Positions 47,980-57,773 of a stretch of 64,000 nucleotides of DNA are shown here, piece by piece. The stretch is from Bradyrhizobium roseum (GTDB lineage Bacteria; Pseudomonadota; Alphaproteobacteria; Rhizobiales; Xanthobacteraceae): contig NZ_CP129212.1 in assembly GCF_030413175.1 (NCBI RefSeq), positions 1,488,001 to 1,552,000 of the forward strand. The letters run 5' to 3'. A program made the translations under genes and the position numbers. Positions within the stretch are counted from its first letter, which is position 1. The number at the start of each line of letters is the position of its first letter. The notes beneath the pieces were generated by a model that was given only the letters and a program-made list of their open reading frames with translations, did not search any database and was not told the DNA's origin.

Positions 47980-48789
47980 CTAAATCGCTTTCGGATCGCC
48001 CCAGGCGATGAATTCCGGAACCAGGAAGCCGTTGCGTCCGGAACCAAAAACCAGTGCCGCGCCGCTCGAATCCGTGATCCTGCCGCCGGCGGCGGTGACG
48101 ACCGCATGGCCGGCAGCCACGTCCCATTCCGACGTGGGCGACAGCCGCGGGTAGATATCGACCGCTCCCTCGGCCACCCGGCCGAATTTCACCGCCGAGC
48201 CGAGTTCGCGGCGGACCGCGCCGGGTCTAGCCGCGATGAAGGCCTCGGTCCTAGCGTCGCCGTGCAGACGGCTGACAGCCACCATCCATGGCTGACCGCG
48301 CGGTGGGCAGGTTCGGGTGCGGATCGGCTCGATCTGCGGTTTACCCGTGCCGAGCGTCAACCGTTCCGCGCCGCGCCCGACAATGCCGCGCCAGATCAGG
48401 CCGAGCGCCGGCGCGCTGACGATGCCGAGCAGCGGCGCGCCCTCGGTCACCAGCGCCAGATTGACGGTGAATTCATCGCGGCCGGCGACGAACTCCTTGG
48501 TCCCGTCCAGCGGGTCGATCAGGAAGAAGCTTTCCGTATAGGGCAGGGGGGTCTGCGCGGCGCGCTCTTCCGACAGCGAAGGTATGTCGGGGGCAACCGT
48601 TGCAAGGCCTTCCGCGATGATCCGGTCGGCCGTCAGATCGGCCTCCGTGACCGGCGATCCATCGGTCTTGCCATCGACCTTCATGGCGGAGCGGTCGACG
48701 GCAAGGATGGCGGCGCCGGCCCTGATCACGATCTCGGTCAGCGGGTCGATCAGTGCGGCGGCGCGGTCGCCTGGACGTGCCTCATTCAT
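47980..48789 (-). CDS. cysQ: 3'(2'),5'-bisphosphate nucleotidase CysQ
   Basis: The product has 269 residues. The inositol-monophosphatase-fold signatures are intact: DPLDGTKEFVAGRDEFTVN near residue 92 and EWDVAAGHAVVTAAGG near 222. DGTKEF is the CysQ variant. It hydrolyses PAP to AMP with Mg. It is divergent from chpT. Confidence 0.87.
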   Translation of the reverse strand: MNEARPGDRAAALIDPLTEIVIRAGAAILAVDRSAMKVDGKTDGSPVTEADLTADRIIAEGLATVAPDIPSLSEERAAQTPLPYTESFFLIDPLDGTKEFVAGRDEFTVNLALVTEGAPLLGIVSAPALGLIWRGIVGRGAERLTLGTGKPQIEPIRTRTCPPRGQPWMVAVSRLHGDARTEAFIAARPGAVRRELGSAVKFGRVAEGAVDIYPRLSPTSEWDVAAGHAVVTAAGGRITDSSGAALVFGSGRNGFLVPEFIAWGDPKAI

Positions 48790-48935
48790 GGGCTTGGCCT
48801 ATTTGCTGTTCGTCCTGCCTTACCATTGCCGCCCCGTGCTGGCAGCAGGGGGCTGCGCAGTGTATCAAACCGATAAGCACGCATGATTCGTAACTGCCGC
48901 CAGCCATTGCGATCTCGGCGGCTTTCCAGGAACCC

Positions 48936-49586
48936 ATGATGTCTGGCACTTCGTCTCCCGGTCCGGCTCCCGATGCCCTCGAACTCGCGGCGCTGTTGTG
49001 TTCGCGCGTCTGTCACGATCTCATCAGCCCGGTTGGCGCGATCGTCAATGGGCTTGAGGTCCTTGACGACAACCCGAAGCCTGAAGACCGCGATTTCGCG
49101 CTCGATCTGATCCGCAAGAGCGCCAAGACCGCTTCCGCCAGGTTGCAGTTCTGCCGCCTCGCGTTCGGCGCCGCGGGCTCGGCGGGTGCGCAGATCGATC
49201 TTGGCGACGCTCAGAACATGGCGCGCGGCCACATCGAGGACGGCAAGATCACCATTACCTGGAACCTGCCGCGCCTGCTGCTGCCGAAGAACCGCGTCAA
49301 GCTGCTGTTGAACATGCTGATCATCGCGCAGCAAACCATCCCGCGCGGCGGCACGCTGACGATCGATCCGATCGGCGACGGCGAGGCGATGAGTTTCCGC
49401 GTGACGTCGGCCGGCCTCAATGCCCGCGTGCCGCAGAACATCGCCGATCTCCTGAGCGTGAGCTCGACGGCCTCCGTCGATGCGCACGCGGTACAGCCTT
49501 ACTATACGCGGCTGTTGGCGCAGGCCTGCGGGCTTACCGTGACGCTGGCGCCCGACGGAGAAAAGATAGTGGTTACCGCGGCATAG
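48936..49586 (+). CDS. chpT: Histidine phosphotransferase ChpT
   Basis: The product has 216 residues. His27 lies in SRVCHDLISPVGAIVNGL, the dimerisation/phosphotransfer helix of ChpT, followed by a degenerate ATPase-like domain that ends TRLLAQACGLTV. ChpT passes phosphate from CckA to CtrA and CpdR. ATG 48936 or 48939 behind AGGAACCC. The ctrA gene is in the same window 10 kb downstream, consistent with the pathway. Confidence 0.9.
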   Translation: MMSGTSSPGPAPDALELAALLCSRVCHDLISPVGAIVNGLEVLDDNPKPEDRDFALDLIRKSAKTASARLQFCRLAFGAAGSAGAQIDLGDAQNMARGHIEDGKITITWNLPRLLLPKNRVKLLLNMLIIAQQTIPRGGTLTIDPIGDGEAMSFRVTSAGLNARVPQNIADLLSVSSTASVDAHAVQPYYTRLLAQACGLTVTLAPDGEKIVVTAA

Positions 49587-49606
49587 CGGCGCGGCAGCGC
49601 GTAGAT

Positions 49607-49625
49607 ATGGTTAACAATTGGTTGA
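49607..49625 (+). promoter_or_regulatory. Putative CtrA box in front of cheA
   Basis: The stretch ATGGTTAACAATTGGTTGA contains TTAA (49611-49614), seven bases, then TTGA (49622-49625), one mismatch from the CtrA consensus TTAA-N7-TTAA. It also includes ATGGTTAA, the reverse of the half-site TTAACCAT. It lies about 155 bases before the cheA start. Confidence 0.45.
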
Positions 49626-49779
49626 AAACAGGCGGCAAAATCCATTTTCGCCCTTTATCTCTTTGTTGATCCCGTTCTTTTCCATTTGCGCAACCAATAT
49701 TAAACGGTTTGCATAGAAGCTGGCTTCGTTCCGTAAGGCGCGTCGATGTCGCGTGCCACTGCGTGCGAAGGCCAGTTTC

Positions 49780-52545
49780 ATGGATGACTTGTTGCGGGAA
49801 TTCCTGACCGAGACCAGCGAGAGCCTGGATACGGTGGACAATCAGCTGGTGCGGTTCGAGCAGGACCCGAGCGACGCGAAGATTCTGGATAACATCTTCC
49901 GCCTGGTCCACACCATCAAGGGCACCTGCGGCTTCCTGGGACTGCCGCGGCTGGAAGCGCTGGCGCATGCCGGCGAGACGCTGATGGGTAAATTCCGCGA
50001 CGGCATGCCGGTCAAGGCCGAAGCCGTGACGCTGATCCTGTCGAGCATCGACCGCATCAAGGAAATCCTCGCCGGCCTCGAAGCCACCGAGACCGAGCCC
50101 GAGGGGACCGACGAAGACCTGATCGAGAAGCTGCACGAGATGGCCGAAGGCGGCCACCATGAGGAAGCCGAGCCGGTTGCCGCGCCGGTCCCCGTCGTCG
50201 CCGCTCCGCCGGTGCAGCCCGTTGCTACGCCGGAAGTCGCCAAGGGCACGCTGGTGGACCAGGTTCTGGAACGCCCGCTGCGTCCGGGCGAAGTCTCGCT
50301 CGACGACCTCGAACGCGCCTTCCGCGAAACCGAGACCGAAGCCGCTCCGGCTCCCGCGCCCAAACCTGCGCCGGCGCCCGTCGCCAAACAGCCCGAGCCG
50401 GAAAGTGCCAAGCCGGCGGCGCCCGCCGCCAAGCCGGATGCGAAGACCAAGCCGGTCAAGCGCGCCGCCGCCGCCGATGCCGATGTGCAGGAAGCCGACA
50501 AGATTGCGAACCAGTCGATCCGCGTCAACGTCGACACGCTCGAACACCTGATGACCATGGTGTCCGAGCTGGTGCTGACGCGCAACCAGCTGCTGGAAAT
50601 CTCCCGCCGCAACGAGGACACCGAGTTCAAGGTGCCGCTGCAGCGGCTCTCCAACGTCACCGCCGAGTTGCAGGAAGGCGTCATGAAGACGCGCATGCAG
50701 CCGATCGGCAATGCCTGGCAGAAGCTGCCGCGCATCGTCCGCGACCTCTCCGGCGAACTCGGCAAGCAGATCGAGCTCGAGATGCACGGCGCCGACACCG
50801 AACTCGATCGGCAGGTGCTCGACCTGATCAAGGATCCCCTGACGCACATGGTGCGCAACTCTGCCGACCACGGCCTGGAAACCCCGGCCGAGCGGCTGGC
50901 CTCCGGCAAGGGCGAGCAGGGCACCATCCGCCTGTCCGCCTATCACGAGGGCGGACACATCATCATCTGCATCGCCGACAACGGCCGCGGCCTCAACACC
51001 GAGCGGATCAAGGCCAAGGCCCTCCAGAACGGTCTCGTCAGCGAGGCTGAACTGGAGAAGATGACCGAGGCGCAGATCCACAAGTTCATCTTCGCGCCGG
51101 GCTTCTCCACCGCCGCCACCGTCACCTCGGTCTCCGGCCGCGGCGTCGGCATGGACGTGGTGCGCACCAATATCGACCAGATCGGCGGCACCATCGACAT
51201 CAAGTCGGTGGCCGGCGAGGGGTCATCCGTCACCATCAAGATCCCGCTGACGCTCGCCATCGTCTCGGCGCTGATCGTGGAAGCCGCCGGCGACCGCTTT
51301 GCGATCCCGCAGCTCTCCGTGGTCGAACTGGTGCGGGCCCGCGCCAACTCCGAACACCGCATCGAGCGCATCAAGGACACCGCCGTATTGCGCCTGCGCA
51401 ACAAGCTGCTGCCGCTGATGCACCTGAAGAAGCTCTTGAAGATCGACGATGGTTCTTCCAGCGATCCCGAGAACGGTTTCATCGTGGTGACGCAGGTCGG
51501 CAGCCAGACTTTCGGCATCGTGGTGGACGGCGTGTTCCACACCGAGGAAATCGTGGTCAAGCCGATGTCCACGAAGCTGCGGCACATCGACATGTTCTCC
51601 GGCAACACCATTCTGGGCGATGGCGCCGTGATCATGATCATCGATCCCAACGGCATTGCGAAAGCGCTCGGCGCCTCCGGCTCCTCGGCCCATGAGCTGG
51701 CCGATGACGCCTCCGCCGCGCATGCGATCGGCGGCGAACAGCTCACCTCGCTGCTGGTGTTCCGCGCCGGTTCGAACCAGCCCAAGGCGGTGCCGCTCGG
51801 TCTCGTCACCCGGTTGGAAGAGGTCGCCGCCGACAAGATCGAACTCAGCAACGGCCGCCACATGGTGCAGTACCGCGACCAGCTGATGCCGCTGGTGCAG
51901 ATCGCCGGGGTCACCATCCAGACCCAGGGCTCGCAGCCGATCCTGGTGTTCGCCGATGACGGTCGTTCGATGGGGCTGGTGGTCGACGAGATCATCGACA
52001 TCGTCGAGGAGCGGCTGCACATCGAGGTCGCCGGCCAGGCCGACGGCATTCTGGGTTCGGCCGTGATCAAGGGCCAGGCCACAGAAGTGATCGACGTCGG
52101 CCACTTCCTGCCGATGGCGTTCGCGGACTGGTTCTCGCGCAAGGAGATGCGGGCCTCGTCGACGGCGCAATCGGTGCTGCTGGTCGACGACTCGGCGTTC
52201 TTCCGCAACATGCTGGCGCCGGTGCTGAAGGCCGCCGGCTACAAGGTGCGGACGGCCGTCAACGCGCAGGAGGGCCTTGCTGCGCTGCGCTCGAACCACA
52301 CCTTCGACGTGGTGCTGACCGACATCGAGATGCCCGACATGAACGGCTTCGAGTTCGCCGAGACCATTCGCACCGACCACAATCTGAGCAAGATGCCGAT
52401 CATCGCGTTGTCCTCGCTGGTGTCGCCGGCGGCGATCGAGCGCGGCCGGCAGGCCGGCTTCCACGATTTTGTCGCCAAGTTCGACCGTCCCGGCCTGATC
52501 GCGGCGCTGAAGGAACAGACCGCCGAAACCAGGGAAGCGGCATAA
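49780..52545 (+). CDS. cheA: Hybrid chemotaxis histidine kinase CheA with C-terminal receiver
   Basis: The product has 921 residues from the ATG at 49780. Hpt domain with His44 (RLVHTIKGTCGF), a Pro/Ala/Lys-rich linker, dimerisation helices (QSIRVNVDTLEHLMTMVSEL), HATPase (LTHMVRNSADHGLE and VVSGRGVGMDVV is present in part), CheW-like domain, and a receiver at about 798-915 with Asp848 (LTDIEMPDMNGF). A receiver fused to CheA is unusual for flagellar CheA. It heads the operon. Confidence 0.93.
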   Translation: MDDLLREFLTETSESLDTVDNQLVRFEQDPSDAKILDNIFRLVHTIKGTCGFLGLPRLEALAHAGETLMGKFRDGMPVKAEAVTLILSSIDRIKEILAGLEATETEPEGTDEDLIEKLHEMAEGGHHEEAEPVAAPVPVVAAPPVQPVATPEVAKGTLVDQVLERPLRPGEVSLDDLERAFRETETEAAPAPAPKPAPAPVAKQPEPESAKPAAPAAKPDAKTKPVKRAAAADADVQEADKIANQSIRVNVDTLEHLMTMVSELVLTRNQLLEISRRNEDTEFKVPLQRLSNVTAELQEGVMKTRMQPIGNAWQKLPRIVRDLSGELGKQIELEMHGADTELDRQVLDLIKDPLTHMVRNSADHGLETPAERLASGKGEQGTIRLSAYHEGGHIIICIADNGRGLNTERIKAKALQNGLVSEAELEKMTEAQIHKFIFAPGFSTAATVTSVSGRGVGMDVVRTNIDQIGGTIDIKSVAGEGSSVTIKIPLTLAIVSALIVEAAGDRFAIPQLSVVELVRARANSEHRIERIKDTAVLRLRNKLLPLMHLKKLLKIDDGSSSDPENGFIVVTQVGSQTFGIVVDGVFHTEEIVVKPMSTKLRHIDMFSGNTILGDGAVIMIIDPNGIAKALGASGSSAHELADDASAAHAIGGEQLTSLLVFRAGSNQPKAVPLGLVTRLEEVAADKIELSNGRHMVQYRDQLMPLVQIAGVTIQTQGSQPILVFADDGRSMGLVVDEIIDIVEERLHIEVAGQADGILGSAVIKGQATEVIDVGHFLPMAFADWFSRKEMRASSTAQSVLLVDDSAFFRNMLAPVLKAAGYKVRTAVNAQEGLAALRSNHTFDVVLTDIEMPDMNGFEFAETIRTDHNLSKMPIIALSSLVSPAAIERGRQAGFHDFVAKFDRPGLIAALKEQTAETREAA

Positions 52546-52578
52546 GCGAGCTTGGCCACGGCATAAGGGTAGCATCAC

Positions 52579-53052
52579 ATGACAACAACGAAGACCGAGA
52601 CCATCGAGGGCAGCGTGGCCGAATACGTCACCGCCATGATCGGCGGGCAATTGTTCGGCCTGCCGATCTCGCGGGTGCAGGACGTGTTCATGCCGGAGCG
52701 GCTGACGCGGGTGCCGCTGTCGTCGGCCGAGATCGCCGGCGTGCTCAATCTGCGCGGTCGCATCGTCACCGTCGTCGACATGCGCGCCCGGCTTGGTCTG
52801 CCGAAGAACGACGATGGCAAGCCGCCGATGGCGGTCGGCGTCGATCTGCGTGGCGAGTCCTATGGCCTGCTGATTGACCAGATCGGCGAGGTGCTGCGGT
52901 TGCCCGACGACGGCCGCGAGGAAAACCCCGTCAATCTCGATCCCCGCATGGCCAAGCTCGCCGGAGGCGTTCACCGTCTCGACGGCCAGCTCATGGTCAT
53001 CCTCGACGTCGACCGCGTGCTCGAAATCGTGCCGGACCTGATGGCGGCGTAA
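52579..53052 (+). CDS. cheW: CheW scaffold protein
   Basis: The product has 157 residues. CheW folds are two beta-barrels; QLFGLPISRVQDVF, GVLNLRGRIVTVVDMRARLGL and YGLLIDQIGEVLRL are typical. It bridges receptors to CheA. It follows cheA after 33 bases. Confidence 0.93.
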   Translation: MTTTKTETIEGSVAEYVTAMIGGQLFGLPISRVQDVFMPERLTRVPLSSAEIAGVLNLRGRIVTVVDMRARLGLPKNDDGKPPMAVGVDLRGESYGLLIDQIGEVLRLPDDGREENPVNLDPRMAKLAGGVHRLDGQLMVILDVDRVLEIVPDLMAA

Positions 53053-53109
53053 GATCGAACCTGGAACGAAAACATCCCGCTTGGGATCTGGTGCAATTGG
53101 AGACCTGAA

Positions 53110-53475
53110 ATGAGAACATGTCTGGTTGTCGATGACTCGAGCGTCATCAGGAAAGTCGCGCGCCGCATCCTCGAAGGCCTCGACTTTCAGATCGTGGAAG
53201 CCGAGGACGGCCAAAAGGCGCTTGAAGTCTGCAAGCGCGCCATGCCCGAGGCGGTTCTGCTCGACTGGAACATGCCGGTCATGGACGGCTACGAATTCCT
53301 TGGCAATCTGCGCCGCATGCCCGGCGGGGACGCGCCCAAGGTGGTGTTCTGCACCACCGAGAACGACGTCGCGCACATCGCGCGCGCGCTGCATGCCGGC
53401 GCCAACGAGTACATCATGAAGCCGTTCGACAAGGACATCGTCGCAGCGAAGTTCCAGGAAGTCGGCCTGCTCTGA
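53110..53475 (+). CDS. cheY: CheY response regulator
   Basis: The product has 121 residues. The pocket DD8-9, Asp52 (LDWNMPVMDG) and Lys in KPFDKD are intact. Start behind GGAGACCTGAA. It would carry the signal to the motor or other target. Confidence 0.93.
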   Translation: MRTCLVVDDSSVIRKVARRILEGLDFQIVEAEDGQKALEVCKRAMPEAVLLDWNMPVMDGYEFLGNLRRMPGGDAPKVVFCTTENDVAHIARALHAGANEYIMKPFDKDIVAAKFQEVGLL

Positions 53476-53557
53476 TATCGCGCAGGTGATCCCGGTGGCT
53501 CAACGGCCTTCGGCGTTGTCTTGTAGGTGTGCCGCTTGAGTCGGGTCGGGTGAACGA

Positions 53558-54733
53558 ATGAGTGTTGCGTTAACGAAGTCGCCGCCGCCAGCCTCGACAC
53601 GGCAAGACAAGCTGCGCGTCATGGTGGTCGACGACTCCGTCGTGATCCGCGGGATGATCTCGCGCTGGATCGATGCCGAGCCCGACATGGAGGTCTCGGC
53701 CTCCCTCCGTACCGGTCTCGACGCCGTCAACCAGCTTGACCGCGTCAAACCCGACGTTGCCGTGCTCGATATCGAAATGCCGGAACTGGACGGGATTTCG
53801 GCGCTGCCGCAATTGCTGGCGAAAAAGCGCGACCTCGTCATCATCATGGCGTCGACGCTGACCCGCCGCAATGCGGAGATCAGCTTCAAGGCGCTATCGC
53901 TCGGCGCATCCGACTACATCCCGAAGCCGGAAAGCACGCGCGAGGCGACTGCCGCCGAGACTTTCCACCACGATCTCATTCAGAAGATCCGTCATCTGGG
54001 TGCCAGGGCCCGCCGGCGCACGTCGCCGGCCCCGAGCCCGCCCGTTGCGCCGGCCCCAGAGCGGGCACGGGGAGTATCCGTGCCGGTCCAGCCGGCCGCC
54101 GTGCCGGTCGCGCATCTGCCGCTCGCGCGCCGGCCCTTTGGTGTCCTGGCGCCGCGCGTGCTGCTGATCGGCTCGTCGACCGGTGGCCCGCAGGCGCTGA
54201 TGACGCTGGTTGCCGACATCGGTCCGGTGATCGATCGTTTCCCGGTGCTGATCACCCAGCACATGCCGCCGACCTTCACCACTATTCTCGCCGAGCATCT
54301 GGCGCGCGCCAGCCGCCGTCCGGCGCATGAGGCCGTCGATGGCGAGATCGTCAAGCCCGGCCGGATCTATCTCGCGCCCGGCGGTCGCCACATGCGCGTG
54401 GTGCGCCATGGCGCCGAAACCGCAATCGCTCTCGACGACGGGCCGCCGGTGAATTTCTGCAAGCCGGCGGTGGACCCGCTGTTCAATTCCGCCATCGACG
54501 TCTGGCAGGGCAGCATCATGTCGGTGATTCTGACCGGCATGGGCTCGGACGGCATGCGCGGCGGCAAGGAAATCGTGGCCGCCGGCGGTAGCGTGATTGC
54601 CCAGGACGAAGCCACGAGCGTGGTCTGGGGCATGCCGGGCGCCGCCGCCAACGCAGGGATTTGCGCGGCCGTGCTGCCGCTCAATCAGATCGCGCCAAAA
54701 CTGGTTCGGTTGTTTTCGGGAGATCGTTCGTGA
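53558..54733 (+). CDS. cheB: CheB protein-glutamate methylesterase
   Basis: The product has 391 residues. Receiver with Asp71 ([10 protein letters not shown]), then a long Pro-rich linker and a methylesterase with Ser207 ([10 protein letters not shown]), His235 and Asp331 (MGSDGM). It removes methyl groups from receptors. The stop overlaps the cheR GTG in GTGA. Confidence 0.93.
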   Translation: MSVALTKSPPPASTRQDKLRVMVVDDSVVIRGMISRWIDAEPDMEVSASLRTGLDAVNQLDRVKPDVAVLDIEMPELDGISALPQLLAKKRDLVIIMASTLTRRNAEISFKALSLGASDYIPKPESTREATAAETFHHDLIQKIRHLGARARRRTSPAPSPPVAPAPERARGVSVPVQPAAVPVAHLPLARRPFGVLAPRVLLIGSSTGGPQALMTLVADIGPVIDRFPVLITQHMPPTFTTILAEHLARASRRPAHEAVDGEIVKPGRIYLAPGGRHMRVVRHGAETAIALDDGPPVNFCKPAVDPLFNSAIDVWQGSIMSVILTGMGSDGMRGGKEIVAAGGSVIAQDEATSVVWGMPGAAANAGICAAVLPLNQIAPKLVRLFSGDRS

Positions 54734-55620
54734 CGCCGTCAGACTATGAGTATCTGCGTAAGCTTCTGAAAGAGCGCTCCGGCCTCGATCTTTCCGCCGA
54801 CAAGCAATATCTGGTCGAAAGCCGGCTGCTGCCGCTCGCGCGCAAGTCCAGCCTGGCGGGGATTCCCGAACTCGTCGCCAAGATGAAGGGCAGCGCCGAG
54901 GCGCTGACCGCGGAGGTGGTCGAGGCGATGACCACCAATGAGACATTCTTCTTCCGCGACAAGATTCCGTTCGACCATCTGCGCGAGGCGGTGCTTCCGG
55001 CGCTGGCGCAGGCGCGCGCCGCCCGCCGCGCCCTGCGAATCTGGTGCGCGGCCTCCTCCACCGGACAGGAGCCGTACTCGATCGCGATGTGTCTGAAGGA
55101 AGCCGGGCCCCTGCTGTCGGGCTGGCGTACCGAGATCGTTGCCACCGATCTATCGCAGGCGGTGCTCGAGAAATCGAAGGCCGGCGTCTTCAGCCAGTTC
55201 GAGGTGCAGCGCGGGTTGCCGATCGGCCTTCTGGTGAAATATTTCACCCAGATCGGTGAACTCTGGCAGATCAATTCCGAAATCCGCAGCATGGTGCAGC
55301 ACCGTCAGCTGAATCTGCTGCAGGACTTCTCCCATCTCGGCGTGTTCGACATCATCTTCTGCCGCAACGTGCTGATCTATTTTGACCAGAATGCCAAGGT
55401 CAACATCTTCGAGCGGCTGTCCCGGATGCTGGAGCCCGACGGTGTGCTGGCGCTGGGCGCTGCCGAATCCGTGGTCGGCATCACCAACACCTTCAAGCCC
55501 TATCCGGAGCGTCGCGGACTGTATCGTCCGAACATCGCGCCGGTGATACGGGTGGGAGCCGGGGTGGGTGCGTCGACGCTGGTGCCGCAAACGCTGAGGG
55601 CCGCTGCCGCGGCGCGCTGA
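54730..55620 (+). CDS. cheR: CheR receptor methyltransferase
   Basis: The product has 296 residues from GTG 54730, four-base overlap with cheB and site GGGAG. SAM-binding [17 protein letters not shown] and the NVLIYF segment (CRNVLIYFD) are characteristic. Upstream in-frame codons lie inside cheB in another frame. It methylates receptors; no receptor gene is near. Confidence 0.93.
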   Translation: MTPSDYEYLRKLLKERSGLDLSADKQYLVESRLLPLARKSSLAGIPELVAKMKGSAEALTAEVVEAMTTNETFFFRDKIPFDHLREAVLPALAQARAARRALRIWCAASSTGQEPYSIAMCLKEAGPLLSGWRTEIVATDLSQAVLEKSKAGVFSQFEVQRGLPIGLLVKYFTQIGELWQINSEIRSMVQHRQLNLLQDFSHLGVFDIIFCRNVLIYFDQNAKVNIFERLSRMLEPDGVLALGAAESVVGITNTFKPYPERRGLYRPNIAPVIRVGAGVGASTLVPQTLRAAAAAR

Positions 55621-55648
55621 GCGCGATCTTTGCCGCAAGCGGCTCGAT

Positions 55649-56806
55649 CTACACGATCGCGTGCGGCAGGAAGCGCGAGGTGTTGCCGGTGATCGGGTTC
55701 TCGTCCTCGCGGATCGACAGGCCGCATGGCGTGTGATCGACCAGCCAGCTTCCGATCACTGCGTACTGATCGGAATTGCTGGGCAGCGGGGCGAGCGCCT
55801 GCCGGATATATCCTTCCGCCCCATAGGGCCCTTGCTGTTCCACCAGCGTGGTGCCGGCGCTGACCAGCGTAACGTTGGCGCCTTCGCGCGAATAAAGCGG
55901 CTTGCGCACGAAGGAGGAGCCGAGCGAAGCCGCCTTCGGATCGTCCTCGAAATAGGCCGGCAGCAGATTCGGATGTTTTGGAAACATCTCCCATAGCAGC
56001 GGTAGGATGCCCTTGTTGGAAAGGATCGCCTTCCAGGGCGGCTCGATCCAGCGTGTCGGCGCAGCCGCGAGCTTTGCGCCGAACGTATCCTGGAACATCC
56101 ATTCCCATGGATAGAGCTTGAAGGCGAACTCGATCGCGCGGTCTTCGAGATCGACGAAGCGGCCATCGCCGGCGAGCCCGATGTCCTTGATATGCATCAG
56201 CGTGGTCTGCAGTCCAGCCTGGCTCGCCGTGTCCTGCAGATAGGCGAGCGTGCCGCCATCCTCGACATTGTCGGTCATCCCCGTGAGATGAAGGTGCTTG
56301 CCGCGGCCAAGTTTCTTCCAGGCCTCGATCAGCCGTTCATGGATTGAATTGAACTGATCGCCGCGCTTGGGGACGATCGCGCGCTCCATCGCCTGTTCGA
56401 GCCAGGTCCACTGGAACACCGCCGCTTCGAACAGCGAGGTCGGCGTGTCGGCGTTGTATTCAAGGAGCTTTGCCGGGCTCCAGCCGTCGTAGCTCAGGTC
56501 GAGCCGGCCGTAGAGACTGGGATCGCGGCGGCGCCAGCTCTCTGATATCAGCGGCCAGAATTGTTCGGGTATCTTCAGCCGGCGCAGATATTTTTCGTCG
56601 CGGACCGCCCGGCCGACCAGTTCGAGGCACATCGCTTCGATCTCGGCGGTGGGCGTCTCGAATCGCCGTTCGATCTCGTTGAGCGTGAAGGCATAGTAGG
56701 CCTGCTCGTCCCAATAGCGCTCGCCACCGATGGTGTGAAAACTGAAGCCCATGCTTTCGGCGGTAGCGCGCCAGTCATCGCGTTCGGGGCAGGGAATGCG
56801 CTGCAT
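55649..56806 (-). CDS. yjfC: Glutathionylspermidine synthase-like ATP-grasp protein (YjfC/YgiC family)
   Basis: The product has 385 residues. Family hallmarks include YNADTPTSLFE, LTGMTDNVEDGGTLAYLQDT, YPWEWMFQD and RKPLYSREGANV, where the last two sit in the ATP-grasp site. The amide bond it forms is unknown. Third gene after yjfL and yjfM; three bases after yjfM. Confidence 0.87.
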   Translation of the reverse strand: MQRIPCPERDDWRATAESMGFSFHTIGGERYWDEQAYYAFTLNEIERRFETPTAEIEAMCLELVGRAVRDEKYLRRLKIPEQFWPLISESWRRRDPSLYGRLDLSYDGWSPAKLLEYNADTPTSLFEAAVFQWTWLEQAMERAIVPKRGDQFNSIHERLIEAWKKLGRGKHLHLTGMTDNVEDGGTLAYLQDTASQAGLQTTLMHIKDIGLAGDGRFVDLEDRAIEFAFKLYPWEWMFQDTFGAKLAAAPTRWIEPPWKAILSNKGILPLLWEMFPKHPNLLPAYFEDDPKAASLGSSFVRKPLYSREGANVTLVSAGTTLVEQQGPYGAEGYIRQALAPLPSNSDQYAVIGSWLVDHTPCGLSIREDENPITGNTSRFLPHAIV

Positions 56807-56809
56807 GAA

Positions 56810-57223
56810 TCAGCCGCCGGAAAAGCCGACCGCGTGCCCGAACGAACCGAATCCGCCGCGCTGCGCGCTGTGCGAGGCGGAATCGGAAGTACCCGAGGAT
56901 GAGTGGCCCGAGGACGAATCGCTCGAGTAGTAGCTGCTGCGCGACGAACTGCCGCCAGAGCCGCTGCTGTGGCTGCTCGAGGACGAACTGCGCGAGGAGC
57001 ACTCGGTGCTGGTTTGCTGGTACGACGGTGCGCCCGGATTCGGCGACGGTTCGCAACTGCGGCTCGGCATCAGCACGTAGGCGGTGCTGCCGACCGCAAC
57101 CGTCCCCATCAGCAGCAGCGCGACGTGGCCCGAGCGCTTGGCCGGCGGCGGGGCAGGGCGCGGCGATGCGGGTCCCGACACCGGCTTGCGCTTGCCGAAC
57201 TCGTTGTTGGATTTGTCGGCCAT
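56810..57223 (-). CDS. yjfM: Ser-rich exported or anchored protein, YjfM/YgiB (DUF1190)-like
   Basis: The product has 137 residues. The ATG at 57223 overlaps the stop area of yjfL by context (TGACCATG). A KRSGHVALLLMGTVAVG hydrophobic segment lies at about 30-46. The rest is dominated by SSS/GSS repeats ending GGFGSFGHAVGFSGG. Three cysteines. Role unknown; the position between yjfL and yjfC matches E. coli yjfLMC. Confidence 0.7.
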   Translation of the reverse strand: MADKSNNEFGKRKPVSGPASPRPAPPPAKRSGHVALLLMGTVAVGSTAYVLMPSRSCEPSPNPGAPSYQQTSTECSSRSSSSSSHSSGSGGSSSRSSYYSSDSSSGHSSSGTSDSASHSAQRGGFGSFGHAVGFSGG

Positions 57224-57225
57224 GG

Positions 57226-57630
57226 TCAGTAGATCATGCTGGCGGCGTTGAGGGCGCCGGCGGCGAGCGATGAGAGCCCGAGCCAGATCGCGGCGGCCAG
57301 TTCGCCGGCGGCAATCCGCTCCGACAGTTTCGGCACCGGCACCCGGACCAGGAAGTAGACGATGATCTGTACGATCAGCGCGATGGCGGCCCAGATCAGG
57401 CAATCCCAGACATTGGCGGAATGGGCGATGGCCGAGACCAGCGGCAGCACGAAGCCGAGCAGGCTCAGGCCGAGAGCGATGGCCGCCGCCGGCTCGTTGG
57501 CGCGGATCAGGTCGAATTCATTATGCGCGGTGACGCGGGTATAGACGAAGAGATAGGCCACCACGGCGACAATTGCCGTGCAGAAATAGACCAGGAACGC
57601 CGGCAGCCCGGCGAGCGATTGCAGGATCAT
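57226..57630 (-). CDS. yjfL: DUF350 membrane protein (YjfL-like)
   Basis: The product has 134 residues with four membrane helices. LPAFLVYFCTAIVAVVAY, YTRVTAHNEFDLIRANEPAA and ERIAAGELAAAIWLGL are the DUF350 pattern, repeated twice in the family. First gene of the operon. Confidence 0.87.
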   Translation of the reverse strand: MILQSLAGLPAFLVYFCTAIVAVVAYLFVYTRVTAHNEFDLIRANEPAAAIALGLSLLGFVLPLVSAIAHSANVWDCLIWAAIALIVQIIVYFLVRVPVPKLSERIAAGELAAAIWLGLSSLAAGALNAASMIY

Positions 57631-57713
57631 GGACGACGCCCCAACTCATGCGATCCGATGAGGTTCGCACGATTGATCAGTCGGCGGATAGGCGCGGGCG
57701 GTTCAATCCCAGA

Positions 57714-57741
57714 CAAAAACCCCGCCATTTCGGGCGGGGTT
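57714..57741 (-). terminator. Rho-independent terminator of the cytochrome P460-cupredoxin gene
   Basis: AACCCCGCC (57718-57726), loop ATTTCG and GGCGGGGTT form a 9-bp perfect stem. Five A at 57715-57719 read as T-tract on the minus strand. Confidence 0.85.
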
Positions 57742-57773
57742 CGCAATCTTAAATGGTCACCTGACGCGGTCTT

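Noticed and set aside
51223..53394. A 723-codon open frame on the minus strand across cheA, cheW and cheY
   Set aside because: It is the antisense of three clear chemotaxis genes and has no recognisable fold.
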